Origin: Paracoccaceae bacterium
Lineage (GTDB): Bacteria > Pseudomonadota > Alphaproteobacteria > Rhodobacterales > Rhodobacteraceae
NCBI GenBank assembly: GCA_029265455.1
Contig: JAJUJF010000007.1
Coordinates: 1-37,093, forward strand
DNA: 37,093 bases
Direction of reading: 5' to 3'
Positions 22,080-34,859 of the stretch are shown here, piece by piece. A program made the translations under genes and the position numbers. Numbering within the stretch: position 1 is the first letter of the stretch; every line of letters starts with the position of its first letter. The notes under the pieces are model-generated. The model searched no databases and was not told the origin of the DNA. It was given only the letters and a program-made list of their open reading frames with translations.

Positions 22080-22145
22080 GCGGCCTGCCGGAGCCGGGAC
22101 ACCCCGGGCGCACCCCTGCTTCGCGCCTGGCGGGGGGCTGCGCGC

Positions 22146-22168
22146 AGTATGCGGTGGTATACTTTTTT
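22146..22168 (+). terminator. Weak intrinsic terminator between PRC-barrel gene and acnA
   Basis: Imperfect stem agtatgc-ggtg-gtatact followed by a T-run. Confidence 0.45.
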
Positions 22169-22253
22169 GCCCGGAGCCCTTGCCGGACAGGGGCGGATGC
22201 GCCATAAAAGTCGTGCATTCCAGTCTCAGCCATGATCCCGGGGAGGATTTCCC

Positions 22254-25022
<2,769 letters not shown>

Positions 25023-25033
25023 ATGGTTGCGGG

Positions 25034-25057
25034 ACGCCCGGCCTGAGCGCCGGGCGT
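25034..25057 (+). terminator. Hairpin downstream of acnA
   Basis: acgcccggc-ctgagc-gccgggcgt, perfect 9-bp stem; no clear T-run. Confidence 0.45.
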
Positions 25058-25466
25058 GCGTCTCCGGGCGTCCGGTCGTCGGGCGTCCCTGCGTGAAGGC
25101 CACGCTGGAACATTGCTTCCCACCAGTCGTGAAACCTGCCCGGGCGATGCCGGGAACCCGGGAACGGGCGGGGCCGTTGCCTGGCGGTGGTCCGTGCCAT
25201 GCCGGGCCTCCGAACGGTTTCCCGCCTTGTGGGTCGGAACGGGCAGCGGGGGCTCGCCGGAACCGGAAGGCAGCGTTCGCGCGGATACCCTGCCGGAGGC
25301 GGAAGGCCGTTGCCCGGGGCGCAGGCGCGTGATTGTTTCCCCTGCGCGGATGTCTTCGGTCGATGGTTGCGGCACACGCCTGTTCGTTCGCTCCGGGCAC
25401 CACGGCTCCGGATTTTCCGCAAGAAGGGGCGAGTCGGGAATGACTCGCGTGAGGAGAGGGTGGGTG

Positions 25467-25925
25467 ATGGGACGGTCGGGCGCGGGGGTGGTGAAACGGT
25501 TTCCGGACCTGCCGCCGGTCTGGGCCTTCGGGGCGGCGGTCCTGGCGACGATCCTCGCCTGGCTGATGCCCGTCGCGCGCGTTCCGTCCTGGCCGGGCGT
25601 GCTCCTGCTTGCCTGCGGGCTCGGGCTGGTCTTCTGGTCGGCCTGGTGGTTCCGGCACAAGCGGACGACGATCGTGCCGGGGGAACTGCCGACCGCGCTG
25701 ATCGTCGAGGGGCCCTACCGGGTGAACCGCAACCCGATTTATACTGGCCTCGTGCTGATCGTCCTCGGCTACGGGCTGATCCTCGGGGCGCTGTCGGCGC
25801 TGGTGCCGGCATTCCTGCTCCTTTGGGTGATCGACCGGCGGTTCGTCCGTCCGGAGGAGGCTGTCCTCGAGGCAAGCTTCGGCGAGTCCGCGCGGCACTA
25901 TTTCCGGTCGACCCGACGCTGGTAG
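25467..25925 (+). CDS. Isoprenylcysteine carboxyl methyltransferase-like membrane protein
   Basis: GPYRVNRNPIYTGLVLIVLGYGLILGALSAL plus RPEEAVLEASFGESARHYFRSTRRW; several TM helices. Start chosen at the ATG following gaggagag; 25440 is an alternative. Confidence 0.82.
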   Translation: MGRSGAGVVKRFPDLPPVWAFGAAVLATILAWLMPVARVPSWPGVLLLACGLGLVFWSAWWFRHKRTTIVPGELPTALIVEGPYRVNRNPIYTGLVLIVLGYGLILGALSALVPAFLLLWVIDRRFVRPEEAVLEASFGESARHYFRSTRRW

Positions 25926-26001
25926 CCCGTCTCTCGAAGGGTTGACTGGCTCCATTGCGGTGGGGCCACTAATGCTGCTGGAGACAAGCAAGGGGAACCG
26001 G

Positions 26002-26709
26002 ATGCGTTGGCTGGCACCGCTCGGCGGGATTGGACTGGTGGTCGTGCTGGCGGGGGGAGCACAGCCGAGCCGGGCCGAGGGGCAGGTGGTGGTCGAGTTC
26101 TTCACGAGCCAGGGCTGCTCGACCTGTCCGCCGGCGGACGCGATCTTCTCGGATCTCGCGAAGATGCCGGGGGTGATCGCGCTGGCGCTCCATGTCGATT
26201 ACTGGGACTACCTCGGCTGGAAGGACCCCTTCGGCAAGCCCGAACATACCGACCGCCAGCGCGGCTATGCCCGCGCCCAGCAGGAGCGCACGATCTACAC
26301 GCCGCAGATGATCGTGCAGGGTCAGGACATCGTGAAGGGCCACGAGGAGGCGACGATCCTCGAACGCATCGCGGCGCATGGCAGTGAACCGGCGCCGGTC
26401 GAGGTGGTACTGAGCCGCGACCCGGGCGGGCTCGAGATCGCGCTCTCGCTGAGCGAGGGAGCCGTCGGCCTCGCGGAAGTGCATGTCGTCGAATACTCCC
26501 CCGAGGAGCCGATGACCGTCGAGGGCGGCGAGAACAACGGCTATCACCATGTCTTCGCCAACGTGGTGACGCAGTGGTCGACCTTCGCGCTCTGGGACGG
26601 GGCCTCGCCGGTCGAGCTGCGCTACGAGGCGCCGCTCGGCGAGCATGTGGCGGTGCTGGTGCAGAAGCCGGGGAACGGCGCGATGCTCGCCGGCGCGCGG
26701 CTGCCCTGA
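26002..26709 (+). CDS. DUF1223 (thioredoxin-like) secreted protein
   Basis: Signal peptide then VVVEFFTSQGCSTCPPADAIFSDLA, HVDYWDYLGWKDPFG, YTPQMIVQGQ. Confidence 0.9.
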   Translation: MRWLAPLGGIGLVVVLAGGAQPSRAEGQVVVEFFTSQGCSTCPPADAIFSDLAKMPGVIALALHVDYWDYLGWKDPFGKPEHTDRQRGYARAQQERTIYTPQMIVQGQDIVKGHEEATILERIAAHGSEPAPVEVVLSRDPGGLEIALSLSEGAVGLAEVHVVEYSPEEPMTVEGGENNGYHHVFANVVTQWSTFALWDGASPVELRYEAPLGEHVAVLVQKPGNGAMLAGARLP

Positions 26710-26746
26710 AGCGCGCCCTGCCGGGCGCCGGCACGAGGATCCGCCG

Positions 26747-27370
26747 CTACCTCGAGAACGCGAGTCTCGCTCCGAAGGCGATGAAGACGCCGCCGGCAAT
26801 CCGGTCGATCGCCCTGAGGACGTGTTTCTGCCGCAGGAGATGCCCGATGGGCGCCGTCGCGGCGATGAGCATGGTGAACCAGACAAGCGTCAGGCCGACA
26901 TGTATGACGGCCAGGAGCAGGGCAAAGGTGGCGACGTTCACGCCCTCCGGCACGAACTGCGGCAGGAAGGTCACGTAGAACACGCCCATCTTCGGATTCA
27001 GGATGTTGCTCAGGAAGCCCTGCCGGAATGCAGGCAGGGACCCTCTTCCTTTCGTGCCGGTCAGGGAAGGAGCGAAGCTCTCGCGCGGGTGGAGAAAGAG
27101 GTGCAGGCCCAGCCAGACAAGATAGGCGGCGCCAGCGAATTTCACGAGGGTGAAGCCGAGTGCCGAGGCGGCGAGAAGCGCGCCCATTCCGAGCGAAATG
27201 GCGGCGCCCCAGATCAGGCATCCGGCCGCGATCCCGATCAGGGCAAGGGCGGCCGGGCGCGGACCGCCCGTGGTGGCCCATCGCAGGACCATCGCGGTAT
27301 CGACCCCGGGGGTGATCGTCAGGAGCGATGCTGCGGCAATGAAGGCCAGAAGGGACTGCGCGACGGTCAT
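26747..27370 (-). CDS. LysE/RhtB family transporter
   Basis: LLTITPGVDTAMVLRWATTGGPRPAALALIGIAAGCLIW..., GFLSNILNPKMGVFYVTFLPQFV. Confidence 0.93.
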   Translation of the reverse strand: MTVAQSLLAFIAAASLLTITPGVDTAMVLRWATTGGPRPAALALIGIAAGCLIWGAAISLGMGALLAASALGFTLVKFAGAAYLVWLGLHLFLHPRESFAPSLTGTKGRGSLPAFRQGFLSNILNPKMGVFYVTFLPQFVPEGVNVATFALLLAVIHVGLTLVWFTMLIAATAPIGHLLRQKHVLRAIDRIAGGVFIAFGARLAFSR

Positions 27371-27452
27371 GGGGCCTCCCGGGACAGGTCGCCTTTCTAG
27401 CGTCCTGTGCAGCCGCAGCAAGATATTTGCGTGGCGGTCCTGGCGATCGGAA

Positions 27453-28406
27453 TCAGCGGCGCGGCTTCCGACGTGACTTGCGGCGGCCGGTGTCGCGGAA
27501 GCCGGGGAGGTCCTTCGTCCAGCGGCGGTGGAGCCAGTAGTACTGGCCGGGATGGGCACGGACCCGGGCGGCGAGGCTGTCGTTCACGCCCTGCATCATC
27601 GCTCGGGCGCTGTCGCCGGTGACGGGCGCGTCGAGGAAGATGTCGATCCTGCCGTCATCACGGCGGGTGGCAAAGGCGGGGATGAGGGGCACGCGGAACT
27701 TCCGCGCGAGCTCCGCCGGGACGAGGGTGGTCGGCGCGGGCTTGCCGAGGAAGTCGAGCGCCGGGGCATTGCGCTCGTACTGGTCGACGAGGAGGGCGAC
27801 GAATCCGCCCTTCGCGAGATGCCTGACGAGGGTGCGCACCGCGAGCCGGTCCTTCGGCAGCATCGGGCTGCCGGTATAGGCGACGCTCTCGCGGTAGAAT
27901 TCGTCGAGCCTGGGATCGCGGAGCGGGCGGTAGATGGTGGCGGTGGGGCGGCCCTGCTCCTTGAGCCAGGCGCGCGTCGCTTCCCAGCCGCCGTAATGGC
28001 CGCTCACCACGATCGCGCCGGTCCCGGCGGCGATGGCTTGCCTGACCGCGGCGAGGCCGGGGCCTGTCGGCGCATTCCAGGGATGGTTCGCCTCGAACCG
28101 GCGCGAGGCGAAGAGTTCGAGCGCGGTGCGGCCGAAACAGTCCCCGGTCTCGACCGCGATGCGCTCGCGCTCGGCTTCCGTGGTCGCGGGCATGACATGG
28201 GCGAGATTGGTGACGACGCGCGCCATCAGCCGCGGTGAGCGGGTGACGATGGTGCGGCCGAGCCAGCCGGCGAAATCCGACTGTTTCCGCCAGGGCAGCA
28301 CGCCGAGGAGCGCGATCCCCGCCCGAAGGCCGAGATAGGCAAGCCCGGCAAGGCGCGGATGATGCTTGCGCGGCGCGCGCACCGGCTGTGCGGGAGCCGC
28401 CTTCAC
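27453..28406 (-). CDS. Lysophospholipid/lipid A acyltransferase (LpxL/HtrB family)
   Basis: GAIVVSGHYGGWEATRAWLKEQGRPTATIYRPLRDPRLDEFYRE, VPLIPAFATRRDDGRI, YYWLHRRWT. Confidence 0.9.
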   Translation of the reverse strand: MKAAPAQPVRAPRKHHPRLAGLAYLGLRAGIALLGVLPWRKQSDFAGWLGRTIVTRSPRLMARVVTNLAHVMPATTEAERERIAVETGDCFGRTALELFASRRFEANHPWNAPTGPGLAAVRQAIAAGTGAIVVSGHYGGWEATRAWLKEQGRPTATIYRPLRDPRLDEFYRESVAYTGSPMLPKDRLAVRTLVRHLAKGGFVALLVDQYERNAPALDFLGKPAPTTLVPAELARKFRVPLIPAFATRRDDGRIDIFLDAPVTGDSARAMMQGVNDSLAARVRAHPGQYYWLHRRWTKDLPGFRDTGRRKSRRKPRR

Positions 28407-28574
28407 GGCAGCCCTGCGCCCGCGCGGGTGGATGTGATGCCCTGGCCGCCTGGAGTGATGCCCGCCGATGGGCCTGTTGCTGCGTTCATCTGGTGCCGGG
28501 TGGTTTGCATGACACGGCCCGGCGGGCAGCGCCGTCGGTCCCTTCAGGATTGATCTCGGAACGTGCGGAGGAAA

Positions 28575-30101
28575 CTAGGCAGGATCACCGGAAGGGGCAA
28601 TGCCGCGGCGGACATGCCCGGGCTGCGACCAGAGGGCGGAAAGGACGGGACGGAGCGCGGGCGCGAGGTCCTCGGCGATGAGGCCGGGACCGAGGATGGC
28701 GGCGGCCTCGCCGTGGAGCCAGACGCCGGCGGCGGCGGCGGGGAAGGCGGCGACGCCCCGCGCGGCAAGGCCCGCGACGATGCCGGTGAGGACATCGCCG
28801 CTGCCGGCGGTGGCGAGCCAGGGCGGCGCGTTGGCGTTGATCGCGGCGCGGCCGTCAGGGGCGGCGATGACGGTATCCGCGCCCTTGAGGATCAGCGTGG
28901 CGCCGGAGCGTCCGGCGGCCTCGCGCGCGGCCGCGAGACGGGAGCGTCCGGGACCGGGAGCGAGGTCGGGAAACAGGCGGGCGAACTCGCCCTCGTGCGG
29001 GGTGAGGATGGTGGCAGCGCCGCGGCTGCGGATGAGCGGGAAGAAGAAGGCTTCCGGGTCCTCCGCGAAGGCGGTCAGCGCATCGGCGTCGAGAACCGCC
29101 GCCTGGGGGGAAGTGAGGGCGGCCGCGACGAGGGCCCGCTCGGTTGCGTCGGTACCGAGCCCGGGCCCGAGCGCCACGGCGGTGAAGCGGCGATCGGCGA
29201 GGATGGAGGCGAGATCGCTTGCCCCGTCGCAGGCGCGGACCATGACCGCGGTGAGATGGGAGGCGTTGACCGCAAGGGCGTCGGTGGGGCTTGCGAGCGT
29301 GACGAGGCCCGCACCCGCCCGGAGCGCCGCTCCCGCGGCGAGGCGGGCGGCACCGGTGCGGGTCATCGGGCCGGAAAGGACGAGGGCGTGGCCGCGGCTG
29401 TACTTGTGGCCGGTGACGGCGGGGGGCGGCAGGTCGCTTGCCCAGAGGCCGGGCGCGTTCTCCCAGGTCGCGATGCCGAGCGGGGGGAGGACGGAGGCGG
29501 GGATGCCGATGTCGGCCAAGGTCACCTCGCCGCAAAGGGCGCGGCCGGGAAAGAGGAGATGGCCGGGCTTCCTGCGGAAGAAGGTGACGGTCGCGCAGGC
29601 TTCGACCACGGCTCCGAGAGGCAGGCCGGTAGCGCCGTCGAGGCCGGATGGAACATCAACGGCAAGGACCGGGGCGGAATGGGTGTTCATCGCCTCGATG
29701 AGGGTGGCGTGGGCGCCGGTGACGGGACGGTCGAGCCCGGCCCCGAATAGGGCGTCGATGACGATCGCAGCGTCGGGCAGATCGTCTTCGGGCCCGAGGA
29801 CGGGTCCGTTCCAGCGGGCGAACGCGGTGGCGGCGTCGCCCTTCAGGCGTGCGGGATCGGCGGCAAGCAGGAGGCGGACGTCGCGCCCCCGCTCGCGCAG
29901 GAGCCTGGCCGCCACCGAGCCGTCGCCACCGTTGTTGCCGCTTCCCGCCACGACGAGGACCGGCCCATCCGGCACGAGCGCGGCGGCGCGGTCGGCCACT
30001 GCCCGCCCGGCCGCTTCCATGAGGTCGATGCCGGGAATGTTGGAAGCGATGGCCGCGCGGTCGGCGGCGCCCATCTCGGCAGGGGTGAGCAGTTCGAGCA
30101 T
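28575..30101 (-). CDS. nnr: Bifunctional ADP-dependent NAD(P)H-hydrate dehydratase/epimerase
   Basis: VVAGSGNNGGDGSVAARLL (epimerase half); ILTPHEGEFARLFPD and TAGSGDVLTGIVAGLAARG (dehydratase half). Confidence 0.95.
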   Translation of the reverse strand: MLELLTPAEMGAADRAAIASNIPGIDLMEAAGRAVADRAAALVPDGPVLVVAGSGNNGGDGSVAARLLRERGRDVRLLLAADPARLKGDAATAFARWNGPVLGPEDDLPDAAIVIDALFGAGLDRPVTGAHATLIEAMNTHSAPVLAVDVPSGLDGATGLPLGAVVEACATVTFFRRKPGHLLFPGRALCGEVTLADIGIPASVLPPLGIATWENAPGLWASDLPPPAVTGHKYSRGHALVLSGPMTRTGAARLAAGAALRAGAGLVTLASPTDALAVNASHLTAVMVRACDGASDLASILADRRFTAVALGPGLGTDATERALVAAALTSPQAAVLDADALTAFAEDPEAFFFPLIRSRGAATILTPHEGEFARLFPDLAPGPGRSRLAAAREAAGRSGATLILKGADTVIAAPDGRAAINANAPPWLATAGSGDVLTGIVAGLAARGVAAFPAAAAGVWLHGEAAAILGPGLIAEDLAPALRPVLSALWSQPGHVRRGIAPSGDPA

Positions 30102-31177
30102 CAGCGGTCGCGCAGTGCCTGTCGGATGCGGAGGAATTCGGTGATGTTCTCGAGATCGACGAGGCCGACGAGCCGGTCGCCGCTGAGGACGCAGATCAGC
30201 CGGGTCTGCCCGTCCTGGAGATTCTCGAGCAGCACCGTCAGCCGGTCGGAGATGTGCGCGGTGACGGGCGGCCCCATGACGTCGCCGACGCGCCCCTGCG
30301 GCCCGAGGTCGCGCAGGGCCCGCAGGATCGCGGCCTGGGTGAGGACGCCGACCACGATCCCGCGGTCGACCACGGGGAAGTCCTTCTGGCTGCCGCCGAG
30401 GGTGAGGTCGATCGCCCGCGCCAGCGGGTCGTCGGGGGCGAGCGTCTGGAAATCGGTGATCATCGCGCGGCCGACCGGCTGGCGGTAGAGGTTCGACTCG
30501 ATCTCGACCGCACTCGCCTCGCCGGCGGCGCCGATCCAGATGAAGACGGCGATCAGGATCAGGAAGGGATTGAAGAAGAGGCCGAGGATGCCGAAGCCGA
30601 TCGCGAGGGTCTGGCCGATATTCGCCGCCATCCGCGTGGCCTGCACCCTGTCGGTGCGCAGCGCGAGGACTGCGCGCAGCACCCTGCCGCCATCCATGGG
30701 AAAGGCCGGGATGAGGTTGAAGACTGCGAGGAAGATGTTGGCGTAGAGGATGCTGACGAGGAAGCTCTGCGGCGCCGCCGAGAGTTCGAAGAGGGCACCG
30801 GGCCTGCCGGTGATGCTGAGGAACAGGAAGAGCACCGCGGCGATGGCGATGTTCACCGCCGGCCCCATCAGGGCGACGACGATCTCCTGCCGCGGGTCCT
30901 TCGGCATCTTCTCGAGGAGGGCGACGCCGCCGATCGGCAGGAGCGTGATGTTGCGGGTGCCGATCCCGTAGCGCCGCGCGGTGAGCGCATGACCGTATTC
31001 ATGGAGCACGACGCAGACGAAGAGCGCCGCGATCAGCGCGAGGCCGGTCACCACGCCGGCGAACGTGCCGGTCTCCGCCCAGTAGACGAAGCCGAAATAG
31101 ACGAAGAGGAGCGGAAAGGTGGCATGGATGTAGACGTCGATCCCGGCGAAGCGGCCGATCCTGGTGGCCCATTTCAC
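30101..31177 (-). CDS. Site-2 protease family (M50) with CBS domain pair
   Basis: HEYGHALTARRYGIGTRNITLLPIGGVALL (HExxH), NLIPAFPMDGGRVLRAVLAL, C-terminal CBS repeats. Confidence 0.93.
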   Translation of the reverse strand: MKWATRIGRFAGIDVYIHATFPLLFVYFGFVYWAETGTFAGVVTGLALIAALFVCVVLHEYGHALTARRYGIGTRNITLLPIGGVALLEKMPKDPRQEIVVALMGPAVNIAIAAVLFLFLSITGRPGALFELSAAPQSFLVSILYANIFLAVFNLIPAFPMDGGRVLRAVLALRTDRVQATRMAANIGQTLAIGFGILGLFFNPFLILIAVFIWIGAAGEASAVEIESNLYRQPVGRAMITDFQTLAPDDPLARAIDLTLGGSQKDFPVVDRGIVVGVLTQAAILRALRDLGPQGRVGDVMGPPVTAHISDRLTVLLENLQDGQTRLICVLSGDRLVGLVDLENITEFLRIRQALRDR

Positions 31178-31395
31178 GGCGGCTCTCCTTTCCCTTTTCG
31201 CACGTCAAGCAGGTAGCCGCCGGAGCGGCCGTGATCAAGCGCGTCGGCATGCCCGGCGCGCCTGCCGGACATGCGCAGGCGGCAGGCATGCCGGGGAAGC
31301 GCATCGGGCCGCGCACGGGAAATCCGCCCGGTGCATGTGCCTCCGGGTGGATGTATGGTCGCGCCCGCAAGCGGGGGCAGAGGAAGGGAGGAACC

Positions 31396-34077
31396 ATGAC
31401 CATACGCAACCTCGATCCCGTGCTTGAGCCGCGTTCCGTTGCGGTCTTCGGCGCTACCGAGCGGCCCGGTGCGGCGGCGACGGTGGTGATGACGAATCTG
31501 CTTGCCGGAGGTTTCGAGGGGCCGATCTGGCCGGTGAACCCGAACCGGCGCGAGGTGATGGGCCTGCCCTGTCATGCTTCGGCCGAGGCGCTGCCGGAGA
31601 CGCCCGATCTCGCGGTGATCGCGGCCCCGCCGGAGACGACTCCGGGGATCATCGCGGCGCTCGGCGCGATCGGCACGAAGGTCGCCGTGCTGGTCGGGCG
31701 GTGGGGAGGCCCGTGGGACGCGCTGATGCCGAAGGTGCTCGAGGCGGCGCGGCCCTCGCTCCTGCGGGTGATCGGACCGGGCTCGTTCGGCGTGATGGTG
31801 CCCGCGCGCCGTCTCAACGCGAGCTTCAGCCCGGCGACGCCGGAGCCGGGACGGCTCGCCCTTGTCTCGCAGTCGGGTGCGATCGCCTCGTCGCTGACCG
31901 AATGGGCGGTGGAGCGGGGCATCGGCTTCTCGCATGTCGTCAGCCTCGGGTCGATGGCCGATGTCGATCTCGGCGACTATCTCGACCTCCTCGCCGGTGA
32001 CCGGGCGACGGCGGGGATCCTTCTTTACCTCCAGTCGGTGAAGTCGCCGCGGAAGTTCATGTCGGCGGCGCGCTCGGCGGCGCGACTGAAGCCGGTGGTG
32101 GCGATCAAGGGCGGCCGCTATGGCGCCGGCGCGCTGGCGGCGCACCTGCACACGGGTACGCTGGTGGGTTCGGGCGTGGTGGCGGACGCGGCGTTGCGGC
32201 GCGCGGGCGTGCTGCGCGTCGAGGGGCTGAGAGAGCTCTTCGAGGCGGCGGAGATCATGGGCCGGTTCCGGCCGCTGCGGCGCGGGCGCCTCGCGATCGC
32301 GACCAACGCGGGGGCTGCGGGTGTTCTCGCCGTCGACCGGCTGATGGATGTGGGGGGCGAGCTTGCGGCCCTGAGCCCGGAAACGGGTGCGGCACTCGAC
32401 GCGGTGGTGCCGGATGGGCAAGGGAGTTCCAATCCTGTCGATATCGAAGGGGACGCAGGGCCGGAGCGCTACCTGGCAGCGCTCGACGCGCTCTCGGCCG
32501 ATCCGGGTGTCGATGCGCTCCTCGCGATGCATTCGCCGACCGGGTTCAGCGAACCTCTCACGGTTGCCGAGGCGGTGGCAGGCTGCCTTGATCGGGGCAC
32601 GCTGCGGTCGAAGCCGGTCCTCTCGTGCTGGCTCGGGGGTGCGGCTGCGCGGGCAGGGCGCGCGGTGCTGCAGAAGGCCGGGGTCGCGAGTTATGAATCG
32701 CCGGCTCCGGCCGCGGCGGCGGTGCGGCATCTGACAGACTGGGGACGGGCGCAGGCGGCGCTCCTCCTCGTCCCCGACCGTGGCGAGGTCGACGCGCTCG
32801 GCATGCCCTTCGGCGCGCAGGAGAGGGTGGCTGCGGCGCTGGCGCCCGCGGCTGCCGAGGGACGCCGGCTCCTCGACGGGAGCGAATCGAAGGAGGTGGT
32901 GGCGGCCTATGGCGTGCCGTTCGTCGAGGTCCGCGTCGCGGCAAGTCCCGAGGATGTCGCGCGGGAGGCTGCCCAGCTACTCGCCCGGGTCGAGGCCGTC
33001 GCGGTGAAGCTCCTGTCACACGACATTCCCCACAAGTCCGAGGTCGGAGGCGTCGTCCTCGACCGCGAGAGTCCCGAGGCGGCGGCGGCGGCGGCGCGAG
33101 CAATCGCGGCCCGGGTGGCCGAGCGGCGCCCGGATGCACGGATCCACGGCTTCCTCGTCCAGCCGATGCTGAGGCGCTCGGGCGCGATCGAGGTGATCGC
33201 CGGCATCGGCCGGGACGAGATCTTCGGACCGGTGATCGTCTTCGGCGCGGGCGGTACCGCGGTCGAGGCGCTGCGGGACACGGCGGTGGCGCTGCCGCCG
33301 CTCGACCTCGCGCTGGCGGCGGAGCTGATGGGGCGCACGCGGGTGGGGGCGGCGCTTGCCGTACGCCCGGAGGCACAGGGCGATGCGATCCGCAGGGTGC
33401 TGGTGGCGCTCTCGTATCTGACGGAGGATTTCCCCTGCGTCCGCGGGGTCGACGTCAACCCGCTGCTCGTCTCCGGCTCGGGCGCGGTGGCGGTCGATGC
33501 GCTGGTGGAGATCGAGCCGGGCGAGGTGGATCGGCGCGGTCCCAATCCGGATCTGGTGATCCGGCCCTATCCGGCGGCCTGGACGCGGGAGGTGGAACTC
33601 AAGGGCGAACGCTACACCTTCCGCGCGATCCGGCCGACGGATGCCTTCCTCTATCCGGATTTCCTCAAGCGGCTCGACTCGGAGGCGATCCGGATGCGGT
33701 TCCTTGCGCCGCGGCGGAACTTTCCCGAGGACATGGGGCTCCGGCTCAGCCAGCTCGACTACGATCGCGAGATGGCCTTTGTCGCCATCGCCGAGGACGG
33801 CAGCCTCGCCGCGGTGTCGCGGCTCTCGGCCTCGCCGGGGCGGGAGGTCGCCGAATACGCGCTGGTGGTCCGCAGCGACCTCGCCGGGCGCGGCCTCGGC
33901 ACGGCGATCCTCTCGCATCTGATCGACTACGCGCGGGCCGAGGGGCTGCATCGGCTCGAGGGAGCGGTGTTGCGGGAGAACAGGGGGATGCTCGGCCTGA
34001 TCACGCGCCTCGGCTTCCGGGTCGCGCCGGACCCCGACGACATGGAGCTGATGGCGACCTGGCTTGATCTGGAATAG
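31396..34077 (+). CDS. Bifunctional NDP-forming acyl-CoA synthetase-like / GNAT acetyltransferase (Pat/YfiQ type)
   Basis: N-terminal CoA-binding LEPRSVAVFGATERPG, central KGGRYGAG..., ATP-grasp VAVKLLSHDIPHKSEVGGVVLD, C-terminal GNAT YALVVRSDLAGRGLGTAILSHLIDYARAEG. Confidence 0.93.
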   Translation: MTIRNLDPVLEPRSVAVFGATERPGAAATVVMTNLLAGGFEGPIWPVNPNRREVMGLPCHASAEALPETPDLAVIAAPPETTPGIIAALGAIGTKVAVLVGRWGGPWDALMPKVLEAARPSLLRVIGPGSFGVMVPARRLNASFSPATPEPGRLALVSQSGAIASSLTEWAVERGIGFSHVVSLGSMADVDLGDYLDLLAGDRATAGILLYLQSVKSPRKFMSAARSAARLKPVVAIKGGRYGAGALAAHLHTGTLVGSGVVADAALRRAGVLRVEGLRELFEAAEIMGRFRPLRRGRLAIATNAGAAGVLAVDRLMDVGGELAALSPETGAALDAVVPDGQGSSNPVDIEGDAGPERYLAALDALSADPGVDALLAMHSPTGFSEPLTVAEAVAGCLDRGTLRSKPVLSCWLGGAAARAGRAVLQKAGVASYESPAPAAAAVRHLTDWGRAQAALLLVPDRGEVDALGMPFGAQERVAAALAPAAAEGRRLLDGSESKEVVAAYGVPFVEVRVAASPEDVAREAAQLLARVEAVAVKLLSHDIPHKSEVGGVVLDRESPEAAAAAARAIAARVAERRPDARIHGFLVQPMLRRSGAIEVIAGIGRDEIFGPVIVFGAGGTAVEALRDTAVALPPLDLALAAELMGRTRVGAALAVRPEAQGDAIRRVLVALSYLTEDFPCVRGVDVNPLLVSGSGAVAVDALVEIEPGEVDRRGPNPDLVIRPYPAAWTREVELKGERYTFRAIRPTDAFLYPDFLKRLDSEAIRMRFLAPRRNFPEDMGLRLSQLDYDREMAFVAIAEDGSLAAVSRLSASPGREVAEYALVVRSDLAGRGLGTAILSHLIDYARAEGLHRLEGAVLRENRGMLGLITRLGFRVAPDPDDMELMATWLDLE

Positions 34078-34239
34078 GACCGGAGGCCGCCGGGCGGTGA
34101 CGGCCTCGCGGCAACGGTCGGGAGGATATGCGTGCACAGACGCAGGCAGGGGGCGCGGGGCGCAAGCCGGACGCGCCGTCGCCCGGTGAAGATCACGGCG
34201 CGGCGCAACAGGGCGCAGCGGCCGGAAAGGGGAGCGGGA

Positions 34240-34566
34240 ATGCGGACAGCCGAGAAGGTCCTGTGCAAGGAGGAGCAGCGGCTGCGCCGGCAGATCGCGA
34301 TCATGTCGCGCCGGTTCCCGCGGCTCGAGCGTTTCGTGGACAGGCTTCTCGACCCGAAGATGCGGCATGTGCGCCTCCCGCTCGGGATCCTGCTCATCCT
34401 CGCCGGGTTCGTCGGGTTCCTGCCGGTGCTCGGCTTCTGGATGCTGCCGCTCGGCCTCCTTCTGCTCGCGCTCGACGTGCCGATGCTCAGGCCGCCGCTC
34501 GCGGCAGCGATGATCCGGATGCGGCGGCTCCTGCGGCGCTGGTGGCCGGGAAACCGCGGCGGCTAG
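34240..34566 (+). CDS. Small membrane protein of unknown function (108 aa)
   Basis: MRTAEKVLCKEEQRLRRQIAIMSRRFPRLERFVDRLLD... followed by hydrophobic LPLGILLILAGFVGFLPVLGFWMLPLGLLLLALDVPML; ggag upstream of ATG. Confidence 0.6.
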   Translation: MRTAEKVLCKEEQRLRRQIAIMSRRFPRLERFVDRLLDPKMRHVRLPLGILLILAGFVGFLPVLGFWMLPLGLLLLALDVPMLRPPLAAAMIRMRRLLRRWWPGNRGG

Positions 34567-34859
34567 CAGGACGACCGGCAGCTTCGGGCGGGACACGGGA
34601 CTGCGCGGGAGCGGCAGCGCGCGGCCGGTGCAACCCGGAGTGGCAATGAACACCTTCCTTGACTGTCCGTGCGCTTGAGCGCCCTCTTGCAAAGTGGGTC
34701 GAATCAAGTCCTACCGGGGGAGGATGTTCCCGCTCCCGGTATGGACATAGGTCGCGTTGTGGGTCGCAGGGTGCACGCATAGCGTCCGCCCGCGCCCAAC
34801 AACGGTGCCGGTGCCCGACGGCCTTGCCGTGAGGTGCCGCAAACAGCGGGAGGAGGGAT

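Noticed and set aside
28563-30144. 395-aa and 514-aa plus-strand ORFs
   Set aside because: Antisense to nnr; composition artefacts.
33016-34707. 563-aa minus-strand ORF
   Set aside because: Antisense to the Pat-type fusion gene; no recognisable domain.
34567-34859. Possible glycine riboswitch upstream of gcvT
   Set aside because: I could not find the conserved glycine aptamer core sequences by eye; left as a finding about an alternative hairpin only.
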